From Lacticaseibacillus zhaodongensis (GTDB lineage: Bacteria > Bacillota > Bacilli > Lactobacillales > Lactobacillaceae): DNA of 64,000 nt. Under the pieces are notes generated by a model, which did no database searches, was not told the DNA's origin, and saw only the letters and a list, made by a program, of their open reading frames with translations. The stretch is from contig NZ_BLBG01000007.1 in assembly GCF_009687905.1 (NCBI RefSeq), forward strand, positions 35,550 through 99,549, read 5' to 3'. This document shows positions 26,347-34,381 of this stretch, one piece after another; position 1 is the first letter of the stretch; every line of letters begins with the position of its first letter. The translations under genes and the position numbers were made by a program.

Positions 26347-27068
26347 TATAATTCCCCCTCTGCTTTCAAAAATGCATCTTCGACCGTCTGCACACCGTAC
26401 TGCTTTTTAAGATCGGTCGGCGTCGCGAAGGCCATGATCCGTCCGTCCAAAAGCAGTGCGACTTTGCTGCACAACTCGGCTTCGTCCATTACGTGGGTGG
26501 TGATCAAAACGCTATGACCGTTCGCACTGAGTTTGTGTAGTTCCGCCCAAATTTTGCGGCGCAGCGCCGGGTCGATCCCCACTGTGGGTTCGTCCAAAAT
26601 CAACAGCTCGGGATCACCCAGCAGGGCAATTGCCAGTGACAGCCGCCGCTGCATCCCGCCTGAGTAACCGGACACACGCTTGTTCAGGTCAGCCTCTAAG
26701 TCAACGACCGCCGCCACGTGCGCGATTGCTGGCTGCATTGCACTCTTCTTCAGGCCCTTCATCTGGCCGAAAAACTCCAAATTCTCGCGGCCACTCAGAG
26801 CGTCGTAGAGGGCGTCGGTCTGCGCCATGTAACCGATCCGGCCTAACAACTCGCGGTTCGGCATTTTGGTGTTCAGCACCAAGGCCTGCCCGCCGTCTGC
26901 CTTCTCCATCCCCAAGGCGGTCTTAATAATCGTCGATTTACCGGCACCAGAGGGCCCAATTAGACCGACGATTTCACCCTTAAAGACGTTGAGGTTGATT
27001 CCTCGCAGAACCAATTGCTTATCAAACTGCTTCTGCAAATCGGTCATTTGAATTACTTGTTCAGTCAT
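26346..27068 (-). CDS. ABC-2 type exporter ATP-binding protein
   Basis: A 240-residue ATPase with Walker [11 protein letters not shown]-loop YMAQTD, signature VSGYSGGMQRR, Walker B LLILDEPTVG and switch His in ITTHVMDEAEL; the DEPTVGIDP sequence is typical of DRA/CcmA-type exporters. An upstream in-frame ATG would add 31 residues, but that extension runs through the operator and promoter, so the ATG at 27068 with GGGGA ahead was chosen. It is the first gene of the operon with permease and tetR. Confidence 0.93.
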   Translation of the reverse strand: MTEQVIQMTDLQKQFDKQLVLRGINLNVFKGEIVGLIGPSGAGKSTIIKTALGMEKADGGQALVLNTKMPNRELLGRIGYMAQTDALYDALSGRENLEFFGQMKGLKKSAMQPAIAHVAAVVDLEADLNKRVSGYSGGMQRRLSLAIALLGDPELLILDEPTVGIDPALRRKIWAELHKLSANGHSVLITTHVMDEAELCSKVALLLDGRIMAFATPTDLKKQYGVQTVEDAFLKAEGEL

Positions 27069-27102
27069 TACTGCACTTCCCCTTTTTCGTCGGCAGCCAT
27101 TG

Positions 27103-27166
27103 GTGAGTGCCGACTCACTTTTAACGGAGATGAGCATAGCACCCGCAAAAGTGAGTGTCAACTCAC
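27103..27166 (-). promoter_or_regulatory. Exporter operon promoter with two TetR-type operators
   Basis: On the minus strand -35 TTGACA (27156-27161) and -10 TATGCT (27133-27138) are exactly 17 bases apart. Two palindromes of the same pattern flank them: GTGAGTgtcaACTCAC (27151-27166) covers the -35, and GTGAGTgccgACTCAC (27103-27118) lies just downstream of the start. Centres are 48 bases apart. Strong candidate sites for the TetR protein encoded in the operon. Confidence 0.85.
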
Positions 27167-27174
27167 TTATGCAA

Positions 27175-27206
27175 TAAAAAACAGGGGCTGAATGTTCAGC
27201 CCCTGT
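27175..27206 (-). terminator. Rho-independent terminator of the tyrosine phosphatase gene
   Basis: A perfect 12-bp stem ACAGGGGCTGAA/TTCAGCCCCTGT with only a 2-base centre, followed on the minus strand by TTTTTT. Confidence 0.85.
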
Positions 27207-27217
27207 TAATACGGTAT

Positions 27218-28021
27218 TTATGCCTGCAGAAACTTTGTCTGTAACTCCTGCACTCCGCTGGCTCCGAAGCCCAGCCCGTTCGCGAGGTAGGCGGCCGCAT
27301 CACCATAGTTAGTATCAATCCAGTCCAGCACCCCTGCAATGTAACTACTGTGGACACCCGATAGCGCCCGGAGGTTTTGAATCATACCATCCGTTGCACC
27401 CTTCTGCTTGAAATATGCATCCAGCTTAGCCGCATTCGCCTGAATGGCCAAGCTCGATTGCATGTAGTCACTGATGATAAACTGCCGGTCGACACCAAGC
27501 GCGGCCAAAAAGACGGCCGTAAACACACCGGTGCGGTCCTTGCCCATGGAACAATGGCAGAGCACGGCGCCAGGAGTGCTAAGTGCGAGCGTTAATCCCT
27601 GGCGCAGACTGGCCTGCAGCTCCGGGTCAGAAACGACTCTGCGGTAAGCCTGCTGTTTGACTACGCTTGCGTCGTTGTGCTGCTGAAAATATGCGAACAA
27701 ATCGTCAGTCGTCGGAGCAATGGCGCTGATGTGGTCCGAGGCAATCGGTGCGTTGAGGTAGGTGCTGCCCGCAATCCGGCGGTCAGGATGGGCCTGCACC
27801 TCGAACTGCTGCCGCAAGTCGATGACCCCAGTGATGCCGAATCGCTGCAATGTCTTTAGATCGGCGGCATCCGCGGCGCTGAGCCGGGAGGAGCGGAAAA
27901 ACATGTTGGGACGCAAAATTTGGCCTGCCGTTCCGCGCACGTTCCGGTACGTCCGGGCGTTACGGACCTGGTCTAAATTAATAACGGCTTTGTTCAAATA
28001 TTTGGCTGCAGCTGCAGGCAT
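27218..28021 (-). CDS. Tyrosine-protein phosphatase (Tyr_phosphatase3/Iph-like)
   Basis: A 267-residue cysteine phosphatase. The catalytic P-loop is HCSMGKDRTG with nucleophile Cys157 and Arg163. The earlier motif GVIDLRQQFE matches the DLR region of the LipA/Iph-type family, which acts on phosphotyrosine, phosphoserine or phosphoinositides; the natural substrate is unknown here. The start ATG at 28021 follows GGAGGTG with correct spacing; an ATG nine bases upstream lies closer to the ribosome site. No signal peptide is seen, so it is cytoplasmic. It is divergent from the trp operon and ends in its own terminator. Confidence 0.88.
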   Translation of the reverse strand: MPAAAAKYLNKAVINLDQVRNARTYRNVRGTAGQILRPNMFFRSSRLSAADAADLKTLQRFGITGVIDLRQQFEVQAHPDRRIAGSTYLNAPIASDHISAIAPTTDDLFAYFQQHNDASVVKQQAYRRVVSDPELQASLRQGLTLALSTPGAVLCHCSMGKDRTGVFTAVFLAALGVDRQFIISDYMQSSLAIQANAAKLDAYFKQKGATDGMIQNLRALSGVHSSYIAGVLDWIDTNYGDAAAYLANGLGFGASGVQELQTKFLQA

Positions 28022-28138
28022 GAAAAGCACCTCCGAAGTTTTTTAAACGCTGCTAAAGCGCACTCACGAGTAAGCATAGCAGAAGCAGCATTGGCTGACT
28101 AGTAGTGACCGCCACCAAAAATTTTGCCAACTTTATTC

Positions 28139-28167
28139 TTGACAGTGATATCAGGAGTGGCTATGCT
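28139..28167 (+). promoter_or_regulatory. Promoter of the trp operon
   Basis: -35 TTGACA (28139-28144), 17-base spacer, -10 TATGCT (28162-28167). The transcript would start near 28174, just ahead of the T-box leader. Confidence 0.8.
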
Positions 28168-28173
28168 TGTCTC

Positions 28174-28553
28174 AATTAAATTAATTAGTTCTTAGAAACC
28201 AATGAGGCGGAGATCAAACCAGTTGTGCACGTACAGAAAGTCGCGATGATGAGAATGCGACCGAACGCAGGCTGGCAAATGGACCGCCGAGGGATCCTGC
28301 AAAAGTGGCTATGGCCGCGAGTACCGGGATACGTAGAGGCATACGTCAGTTGCCGGGAGAGTGTTAGCTCTTCGCTAAGTGTGATTGCTTGTCAATCCGT
28401 TAACGTGAGGGCCCGCGGTGGATGCTATTCCACGCGGGTTTTTGTGTTTCTGGACTGGCAAAGTCAATCGAATTAAGGTGGCACCGCGGTTAATCCGTCC
28501 TTAATCTATCTGTACCCGTTGTGGGCACAAATAGATTAGGAACGGATTTTTTT
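28174..28553 (+). ncRNA. T-box riboswitch specific for tRNA-Trp
   Basis: A complete T-box leader. Stem I closes with GGCGG (28206-28210) and CCGCC (28284-28288); inside, CCAG (28219-28222) pairs with CTGG (28272-28275). This leaves an internal specifier loop with TGG followed by A at 28280-28283, the Trp codon. A stem III-like hairpin lies at 28412-28438. The T-box consensus AAGGTGGCACCGCGG is at 28475-28489, followed by the terminator/antiterminator switch (28492-28553) that ends in seven T. Uncharged tRNA-Trp would stabilise the antiterminator and switch on the trp genes. Confidence 0.95.
28492..28553 (+). terminator. T-box regulated terminator
   Basis: AATCCGT-TAATCTAT pairs with ATAGATTA-ACGGATT around a roughly 20-base loop, followed by seven T. 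Its left arm starts 3 bases after the T-box sequence, as required for the mutually exclusive antiterminator. Confidence 0.9.
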
Positions 28554-28594
28554 GTTTATCAACATCCCCACATTCACGAAGGAGGCATTTTCAA

Positions 28595-28678
28595 ATGCAA
28601 ATACCAAGCAAATTCAACTTTCACAACGCAACTAAACCATCAATGCCCACCCTGAGTGCACGATGGCAAACGCAGTAG
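28595..28678 (+). CDS. Short leader ORF between the T-box and trpB (27 residues)
   Basis: ATG with GGAGG eight bases ahead opens a 27-codon frame (MQIPSKFNFHNATKPSMP start, ending SARWQTQ). It has one Trp codon near the end and stops 51 bases before trpB. It resembles no protein I know. It could be a translated leader peptide, a translational coupling device, or the remnant of a gene (for example trpE or trpG) lost from this position. The ribosome site is as strong as those of the trp genes. Expression is unproven. Confidence 0.5.
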   Translation: MQIPSKFNFHNATKPSMPTLSARWQTQ

Positions 28679-28729
28679 GCACGAAACAAGTTACTGCACG
28701 CAACAATCAACCACCGGAGGATATTAATC

Positions 28730-29959
28730 ATGGACACTAAAACAAAAGCACAATACACACCCGAAGATTCAATGAAGAGCGGTAGCTACATGGAATACGG
28801 CGGCCAGTACCTACCAGAAATTTTGCTTCCCGAAATTCAGCGGGTTGCCAAGGCCTACAAGCAGTACAAGGATGATCCCGAGTTCCTGAACGAATTCCAC
28901 ACCCTGCTGCGGGACTACGCCAACCGGCCATCGCTGCTCTACTACGCCAAGAACATGACGGAGGACCTGGGTGGCGCCAAAATTTACCTCAAGCGTGAGG
29001 ATCTGAACCACACCGGGGCCCACAAAATCAACAATGTCATCGGCCAGGCCCTGATTGCTAAGCGCATGGGCAAGACCCGCCTCATCGCCGAAACCGGCGC
29101 GGGCCAGCACGGGGTCGCAACGGCCACCATCGCCGCCCTCTTCGGCATGAAGTGCGAGATCTTCATGGGCAAAATGGACACCGACCGCCAGCGGCTCAAC
29201 GTTTTCCGCATGGAATTACTCGGCGCAAAGGTGCACCCAGTTACCAGCGGCACGGCCGTTTTGAAGGACGCCATCAACGCGGCGCTGCAAGACTACGCAG
29301 CCCACAGTGAGGACACCTTCTACGTCATCGGGTCCGCGGTTGGCCCACACCCCTACCCCGCAATGGTTCACGACTTCCAAAGCGTCATCTCCAAGGAATC
29401 TAAGGAGCAGATCAAAAAAGTTGAGGGCCGCCTGCCTGACTACGTAGTTGCCTGCGTCGGCGGCGGTAGTAACGCCATCGGGAGTTTTGCCGAGTACATC
29501 GAGAATCCCGAAGTTAACCTGATTGGTGCCGAAGCGGCCGGACACGGCGTCAACACGCCCGACACCGCCGCCACCATGCAGCGCGGCACGACCGGGATTT
29601 TCCACGGCATGAAGTCCCGCTTCCTCCAGAACGATGACGGCCAGATCAACCCGGTTTACTCCATCTCCGCCGGTCTTGATTACCCCGGCGTCGGCCCGGA
29701 ACACGTCGCATTAATGGACTCCGGCCGCGCTCAGTACGTCGCCATCACCGATGACGAGGCTGTCAACGCCTTCGAGTACATTGCTAAAGAGGAGGGCATC
29801 GTCGCCGCCATTGAAAGCTGCCACGCGGTCGCTGAAGTCATGAAGCTCGCACCGACCCTCAGCAAGGACAAAATTATCATTTGCACCCTGTCCGGCCGTG
29901 GCGACAAAGATGTTGCCTCAATCGCCAAGTACCGCGGCATTGAGCTGAACGAAGACTAA
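28730..29959 (+). CDS. trpB: Tryptophan synthase beta chain
   Basis: A 409-residue PLP enzyme that condenses indole with serine to tryptophan in the alpha2-beta2 complex with TrpA. The PLP lysine is Lys99 in [11 protein letters not shown]. The substrate loop ETGAGQHG (121-128) and the phosphate-binding GGGSNAIG are intact. It is of the short TrpB1 type normally partnered with TrpA. GGAGG precedes the ATG. Placement at the front of the operon, away from trpA, is unusual: in the common order trpB lies between trpF and trpA. Controlled by the T-box upstream. Confidence 0.97.
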   Translation: MDTKTKAQYTPEDSMKSGSYMEYGGQYLPEILLPEIQRVAKAYKQYKDDPEFLNEFHTLLRDYANRPSLLYYAKNMTEDLGGAKIYLKREDLNHTGAHKINNVIGQALIAKRMGKTRLIAETGAGQHGVATATIAALFGMKCEIFMGKMDTDRQRLNVFRMELLGAKVHPVTSGTAVLKDAINAALQDYAAHSEDTFYVIGSAVGPHPYPAMVHDFQSVISKESKEQIKKVEGRLPDYVVACVGGGSNAIGSFAEYIENPEVNLIGAEAAGHGVNTPDTAATMQRGTTGIFHGMKSRFLQNDDGQINPVYSISAGLDYPGVGPEHVALMDSGRAQYVAITDDEAVNAFEYIAKEEGIVAAIESCHAVAEVMKLAPTLSKDKIIICTLSGRGDKDVASIAKYRGIELNED

Positions 29960-29985
29960 GGAACACTAAAAAAGAGGAAATCATC

Positions 29986-31005
29986 ATGATTAAAGAAGCC
30001 ATTAAGCAACTCGCAAACAAAGAGGATTTGACCTTGGACCAGACCAAAGCCGTCGTCAACGAAATCATGGACGGCAAGTGCAGCGATGCCGAAACGGCGG
30101 CGCTGCTCACCGAAATGCACATGCTCGGTGAAACGCCGGATGAAATCGCCGGTGCCACCACCGCAATGCGCGCCCACGCCTTACCGTTTAAGGCCGGTGA
30201 GGATGTTCTCGAAATTGTTGGCACTGGTGGTGATCAGGCTAGCACCTTCAACATCTCAACCACGTCCGCATTCGTGGTTGCCGGTGCCGGTGTGCCCGTC
30301 GCTAAGCACGGCAATCGCGCCGCGTCTTCCAAGAGCGGTGCGGCCGACGTTCTCGAAGCACTCGGTGTGAACCTGAACGTCACCCCCGCCGTTTCAGAAG
30401 CGGCCCTGACCAGCAGTAACATCTGCTTCATGTTCGCCCAGGAATACCACCCTGCAATGCGTTTCGTCGGCCCCGTCCGCAAAGAACTCGGGATTCCAAC
30501 CATCTTCAATTTGCTCGGACCCCTCACCAACCCGGCCCACGCTCGCAACCAGCTGCTCGGTGTTTACAGCGCCGACCTACTCGAACCCCTCGCTAAGGTT
30601 TTGACCAAGGTCGGCGTCGAAAACGCGATGGTCGTGCACGGCGACGACGGCCTTGATGAGGTGACCCTGACCGGCGTAACTGAGGTCCTAGAAGTCCGCG
30701 GCCAGAAGTTCACCCGTTACAGCATCACCCCGGAGCAGTTTGGCTTTAAGCGCGCCCAGTCCGCCGACTTGGTGGGCGGCACACCGGCAGAAAATGCCCA
30801 GATCACCCGCGATATTTTGAACGGTGCCCAGGGACCCAAGACCGACACCGTGCTGCTAAACGCCGGCTGCGCACTGCACGTCGCCAAGCCTGAACTCAGC
30901 ATCGCGAATGGCATCGACCTAGCCCGCGAAAGCATCGCCAGCGGCAAGGCCAAGGCAGCCCTGGACGGTTTGATCCGCGCAACCACCGAGGCGGTGTCAG
31001 CATGA
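29986..31005 (+). CDS. trpD: Anthranilate phosphoribosyltransferase
   Basis: A 339-residue class III phosphoribosyltransferase that joins anthranilate to PRPP, the second committed step of tryptophan synthesis. The PRPP-binding motif is [15 protein letters not shown] (from residue 78), with [25 protein letters not shown] anthranilate/PRPP loops after it. There is no fused TrpG amidotransferase domain. It starts 26 bases after trpB and overlaps trpC by four bases (ATGA). Its substrate anthranilate must come from elsewhere, because trpE and trpG are absent from this operon. Confidence 0.97.
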   Translation: MIKEAIKQLANKEDLTLDQTKAVVNEIMDGKCSDAETAALLTEMHMLGETPDEIAGATTAMRAHALPFKAGEDVLEIVGTGGDQASTFNISTTSAFVVAGAGVPVAKHGNRAASSKSGAADVLEALGVNLNVTPAVSEAALTSSNICFMFAQEYHPAMRFVGPVRKELGIPTIFNLLGPLTNPAHARNQLLGVYSADLLEPLAKVLTKVGVENAMVVHGDDGLDEVTLTGVTEVLEVRGQKFTRYSITPEQFGFKRAQSADLVGGTPAENAQITRDILNGAQGPKTDTVLLNAGCALHVAKPELSIANGIDLARESIASGKAKAALDGLIRATTEAVSA

Positions 31006-31796
31006 TTCTCGATGACTTAGTCGCCGTAACCAAGCGGCGCATGCAAAAGGAACAGGCAGAAATCACGCCCGCCAAAATGCGGGAACTGGCAGTAGCGGCC
31101 CCAAAGCCGGACCATGCCGCCACGCTGCGGGCGCTACGTAGAGACGGCGCGCGCATGCACGTGATAGCTGAAGTCAAAAAAGCCTCCCCTTCTAAAGGGT
31201 TGATTGCCGCCGCTTTTGACCCGGTCACCATCGCCAAAAGCTACGCAGTCGCCGGCGTTAACGCTATTTCCGTCCTCACCGAGCCCGATTACTTCCGCGG
31301 CGACATCAAGTACCTGGCGGCCATTCACCAAGCCGTTAATTTGCCGCTGCTACGCAAGGACTTCACCATTGACGACTACATGATCTACCAGGCCCGCGCG
31401 AATGGAGCCAGCCTGATCCTGCTCATCGTGGCAATTTTGAGCAAGGAGCAGCTGCGTGATTACTTGCAACTAGCACGTGAACTGGACCTGGCCGCCATCG
31501 TTGAGACCCACGACGAGACCGAGCTCCAGACCGCACTGGCGGCCGGAGCCGAGATCATCGGCATCAACAACCGCGATCTGCGCGACTTCACGGTCGACCT
31601 GAACAACAGTGTTCAACTCAGCAAGTTGGTTCCAGCCGACAAAATCGTCATCGCCGAAAGTGGCATCAAGACCGCGACCGCGGTGCAGGAGCTCGCCGCC
31701 GGTAACATCGACGCCTGCCTGATCGGCGAAGCATTCATGCGCGCAGACGATAAAAAAGCCGAACTGACCAAGCTGTTCGGCAAGCCAGTTAGCTAA
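31002..31796 (+). CDS. trpC: Indole-3-glycerol phosphate synthase
   Basis: A 264-residue beta/alpha-barrel enzyme that closes the indole ring of carboxyphenylamino-deoxyribulose phosphate. Recognisable elements are [13 protein letters not shown] with the active-site Lys, [25 protein letters not shown] with the second catalytic Lys, and [15 protein letters not shown]. The protein is monofunctional; TrpF is encoded separately downstream. It is translationally coupled to trpD through an ATGA overlap and lies 12 bases ahead of trpF. Confidence 0.97.
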   Translation: MILDDLVAVTKRRMQKEQAEITPAKMRELAVAAPKPDHAATLRALRRDGARMHVIAEVKKASPSKGLIAAAFDPVTIAKSYAVAGVNAISVLTEPDYFRGDIKYLAAIHQAVNLPLLRKDFTIDDYMIYQARANGASLILLIVAILSKEQLRDYLQLARELDLAAIVETHDETELQTALAAGAEIIGINNRDLRDFTVDLNNSVQLSKLVPADKIVIAESGIKTATAVQELAAGNIDACLIGEAFMRADDKKAELTKLFGKPVS

Positions 31797-31808
31797 GGGG
31801 GCTTAAGC

Positions 31809-32387
31809 ATGACGGCAATCAAAATATGCGGGCTCATGACGGCAGCCGACGTTGCGGCCGTTAACCAGTACCAGCCCGATTACGCCGGCTTCGTCTTCGC
31901 GCATGGCCGCCACCAGTTGACCGTACCCACCGCTAGCAAGCTAATCCAACAGCTGGACGCGAACATTACTCCCGTCGGCGTCTTCATGAACAACGACATC
32001 GACCTAATTCTGGCTGCGGTGCACGCCGGCATCAAAATCGTGCAGTTGCACGGTAGTGAGCCGGACGCAATCATCGCCCTGCTCCAGGAACGCGGCGTTA
32101 AGGTAATCCGTGTGTTTAAGGCCCCACTACCGCAAGTTGCAGACACTCCCGCTGACTACGCAATGCTCGACGCTGGTGCCGGCAGCGGCCACAAGCTGGA
32201 TTGGCAAAATTTACCGTCTAGCAACAAACCAATTTTCCTGGCTGGCGGCATCACGCCGGCCAACATAGACAAGGCAATCACCACCGTCCACCCCTATGCC
32301 GTCGATGTTTCCAGCGGGGTCGAAGCCGCCGGCAAAAAGGATCCGGCCCTGATTGCGGCCATCATCGCCAGCGCGCACAAGCATTAA
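31809..32387 (+). CDS. trpF: Phosphoribosylanthranilate isomerase
   Basis: A 192-residue small beta/alpha barrel that performs the Amadori rearrangement of phosphoribosylanthranilate. The start KICGLMTAADV holds the catalytic Cys7; VQLHGSE, FLAGGITPANI and VDVSSGVEAAGKKD are the phosphate- and substrate-binding strands. GGGGG-type ribosome site ahead of the ATG. Slightly shorter than typical (about 200) but all motifs are present. Fourth gene in the operon. Confidence 0.96.
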   Translation: MTAIKICGLMTAADVAAVNQYQPDYAGFVFAHGRHQLTVPTASKLIQQLDANITPVGVFMNNDIDLILAAVHAGIKIVQLHGSEPDAIIALLQERGVKVIRVFKAPLPQVADTPADYAMLDAGAGSGHKLDWQNLPSSNKPIFLAGGITPANIDKAITTVHPYAVDVSSGVEAAGKKDPALIAAIIASAHKH

Positions 32388-32408
32388 CTCAAGAGAGGAA
32401 TTTTAAAT

Positions 32409-33188
32409 ATGAGCAAACTATCCGCAATTTTTAACAACAACAAGGCATTCATCCCCTTCATCGTCGCTGGGGATCCAGACAAAGGAACCACGCTCGCCAA
32501 CATCCGCGCCCTCGACAAGGGCGGCGCCGACATCATCGAGCTCGGCATTCCGTTCTCCGATCCAGTCGCTGACGGGCCGGTTATCCAGGCGGCTGATGTC
32601 CGCGCGTTCAAGGGCGGCATCAGCGTTGCCGAGATTTTTGACATCGTAGCCGAGGCGCGCAAGTTCACCAAGACGCCAATCGTCTTCCTGACCTACGCGA
32701 ATATTCCTTTCCGTTACGGTTACGACGCATTCTGCGCCCGCTGCAGTGAACTCGGAGTCGCGGGTTTAGTTATCCCCGACTTGCCGCATGAAGAACAGGG
32801 CGAGATCCTGCCGAGTGCGACCAAGTACGGCGTCGACATCATTAACCTCATTACACTCACTTCCGGCGACCGCGTGCCGATGCTCGCCCGCAACGCGCAG
32901 GGCTTCATCTACGTGGTCAGCTCAGAGGGTGTTACTGGCACCCGCGAAGAATTCGATCAGCGCCTGAGCAAACTGCTCGCCGATATCCACGCGCAGACTG
33001 ACACCCCTGCGGCAATCGGCTTCGGCATCCACACGCCGGAACAGGCAACGGCGATGGCCAAAATCAGTGACGGGGTTATCGTGGGCTCCGGTATTGTTGA
33101 CCTAGTGGGTAAGTACGGCAAGGACGCACCCGAACATATTGAAAGTTACGTGGCGTCCTTGAAGAAGGCAACTGCACTAGCTGGTTAA
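32409..33188 (+). CDS. trpA: Tryptophan synthase alpha chain
   Basis: A 259-residue barrel that cleaves indole-3-glycerol phosphate to indole, which is channelled to TrpB. Catalytic Glu44 and Asp55 are both present in IIELGIPFSDPVADGPVIQAA (residues 42-62, shown for identification), equivalent to Glu49 and Asp60 of the enteric enzyme. AGAGAGG precedes the ATG. It is the last gene of the operon; a strong terminator follows. Although its partner TrpB is encoded first, both are under the same T-box control, so stoichiometry could still be balanced. Confidence 0.97.
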   Translation: MSKLSAIFNNNKAFIPFIVAGDPDKGTTLANIRALDKGGADIIELGIPFSDPVADGPVIQAADVRAFKGGISVAEIFDIVAEARKFTKTPIVFLTYANIPFRYGYDAFCARCSELGVAGLVIPDLPHEEQGEILPSATKYGVDIINLITLTSGDRVPMLARNAQGFIYVVSSEGVTGTREEFDQRLSKLLADIHAQTDTPAAIGFGIHTPEQATAMAKISDGVIVGSGIVDLVGKYGKDAPEHIESYVASLKKATALAG

Positions 33189-33222
33189 TAATTATTGATT
33201 TGAACTGCAGTTTAACTAACAC

Positions 33223-33268
33223 AAAGAATCCGTTACTGGCCCATTCACGTCAGTAACGGATTCTTTTA
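33223..33268 (+). terminator. Rho-independent terminator of the trp operon
   Basis: A perfect 16-bp stem (AAAGAATCCGTTACTG with CAGTAACGGATTCTTT) around 12 bases, ending in TTTT; the symmetric A/T ends would let it serve the convergent small membrane gene too. Confidence 0.9.
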
Positions 33269-33293
33269 TACTAGCGGTAGAAATTAAATACAT

Positions 33294-33560
33294 CTATTGA
33301 CGGTTGCGCCAACGTTCCCGGGCCTGTTTGTCCCGGTAATGCGTATCAAGCTCAAGCAAAATAATTGAACAGACAGCATTAGCGACAATTACATACCGCG
33401 GCCAGTCAAACAGTTCAGCCAGCACCCAGACCACCCCGAACACCGTACTAATAATTCCAGCATCTTTCTGCGTATTCGGAACATCTCGTGTTTGCCAAGC
33501 CCTAATCAAGGCAATGATACAAGCAATCACTGTCATGATTGTGATGATGTTAGGTTGCAT
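33294..33560 (-). CDS. Small membrane protein (88 residues)
   Basis: Two or three hydrophobic helices (about residues 4-20, 34-50 and 56-70) and a highly charged C-terminal tail (YRDKQARERWRNRQ). No family recognised. AGGAGG stands before the ATG. It is the second gene of a two-gene transcript, 33 bases after the 65-residue membrane protein gene, read from a promoter overlapped by a palindrome that faces the BlaI-type regulator. It may therefore be the target output of the BlaI/M56 pair; that is inference. Confidence 0.75.
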   Translation of the reverse strand: MQPNIITIMTVIACIIALIRAWQTRDVPNTQKDAGIISTVFGVVWVLAELFDWPRYVIVANAVCSIILLELDTHYRDKQARERWRNRQ

Positions 33561-33593
33561 AAAATGTCCTCCTGCTATCTGTGTGTTGAACTA

Positions 33594-33791
33594 CTACTTG
33601 CCGAATTTACGCCTGCGCGCAATCACCTTCCGTACCGGATACTGGACGGCAACTACCAGCGCCACAATGGCTAATGACGGCAGGTACTTCACCGCATCAA
33701 CTCCGTAATACGGCTGCATTCTGAACACCGCTAATAACGCCAAGATCGCAAATTCGCCCAGATACTTCAGGCCCTCGTTCTTGCCTTTCAA
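33594..33791 (-). CDS. Small membrane protein (65 residues)
   Basis: A short protein with a basic start and end (MKGKNEG and VRKVIARRRKFGK) around two predicted membrane helices. The start codon is TTG with AAAGGAGG nine bases ahead, the same start usage as the blaI-like gene across the promoter. Not recognised as a family member. First gene of the leftward pair whose promoter carries the palindrome at 33846. The small size, cationic ends and regulation resemble small stress-induced membrane proteins; the role is unknown. Confidence 0.75.
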   Translation of the reverse strand: MKGKNEGLKYLGEFAILALLAVFRMQPYYGVDAVKYLPSLAIVALVVAVQYPVRKVIARRRKFGK

Positions 33792-33845
33792 AGCAGCCGT
33801 CCTCCTTTAATCGCCTTATTTGGATACCCAAGCCAACTTTTCACC

Positions 33846-33894
33846 CTGTAATTAATTACAGAAACAGCATAGGGCGGTGCGTACACAATGTCAA
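33846..33894 (-). promoter_or_regulatory. Promoter with BlaI-type palindromic operator
   Basis: On the minus strand -35 TTGACA (33889-33894), 17 bases, -10 TATGCT (33866-33871). The perfect 16-base palindrome CTGTAATTAATTACAG (33846-33861) covers the predicted start. A second, weaker inverted repeat ATTGTaaccACAAT lies at 33901-33914 between the divergent promoters. The GTAA/TTAC arms fit sites of BlaI/MecI/CopY-type repressors. Confidence 0.75.
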
Positions 33895-33942
33895 TGCATA
33901 ATTGTAACCACAATAAATAAATACAGCTAAGCTCATTTTCAA

Positions 33943-33971
33943 TTGTTCTAACGGTCTTCAAGCGCTATCAT
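33943..33971 (+). promoter_or_regulatory. Promoter of the blaI-like gene
   Basis: -35 TTGTTC (33943-33948) and -10 TATCAT (33966-33971) with a 17-base spacer, 34 bases ahead of the TTG start. Confidence 0.6.
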
Positions 33972-34004
33972 GATGGTAAATGGACTCAAAAGGAGGTTGC
34001 ATCT

Positions 34005-34364
34005 TTGCAATTACTCACCAAACGGGAGCTACAAATCATGAACACCTTGTGGCACGCGGATAAAGCTCTGTCCGCTAAAGATATCAGCACACTAGCACCA
34101 GAAATCAGTATGAACACAATTCTGTCCGTACTGCGCAAATTACTTAAGCAGAACATCATCAAAACCGATTCAATCGCGATGAGTGGCAGTACTTTGATGC
34201 GGAAATACGCCCCGGTACTTCAGGAATCCGCTTATTTAACGTCTGCGGCCTCTGACAAGGCCCTCCACGAAATCGTCACCGGCTACATTGATGATCAAGA
34301 TAGCACCGAGGATTTAGATGCACTGGAAAAACTAATTCAGCAGCGCAAGAATAAACTGAAATAG
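34005..34364 (+). CDS. BlaI/MecI/CopY-family repressor
   Basis: A 119-residue Penicillinase_R-family protein. The winged-helix domain spans residues 1-75 (LTKRELQIMNTLWHADKALSAKDI, then NTILSVLRKLLKQNIIK), followed by a C-terminal dimerisation helix rich in Asp/Glu/Lys. Starts at TTG 34005 with AGGAGG ahead. In the classical pair the membrane protease encoded next to it triggers cleavage of the repressor. Copper-type CopY proteins carry a C-terminal CXCX4CXC motif, absent here, which favours the BlaI branch. Likely targets are its own operon and the divergent small membrane genes. Confidence 0.9.
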   Translation: MQLLTKRELQIMNTLWHADKALSAKDISTLAPEISMNTILSVLRKLLKQNIIKTDSIAMSGSTLMRKYAPVLQESAYLTSAASDKALHEIVTGYIDDQDSTEDLDALEKLIQQRKNKLK

Positions 34365-34381
34365 CTCTGGGGGCCTGCACA

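Noticed and set aside
33901..33914. ATTGTaaccACAAT as the main BlaI operator
   Set aside because: Shorter arms and no overlap with either promoter; kept only as a possible secondary site.
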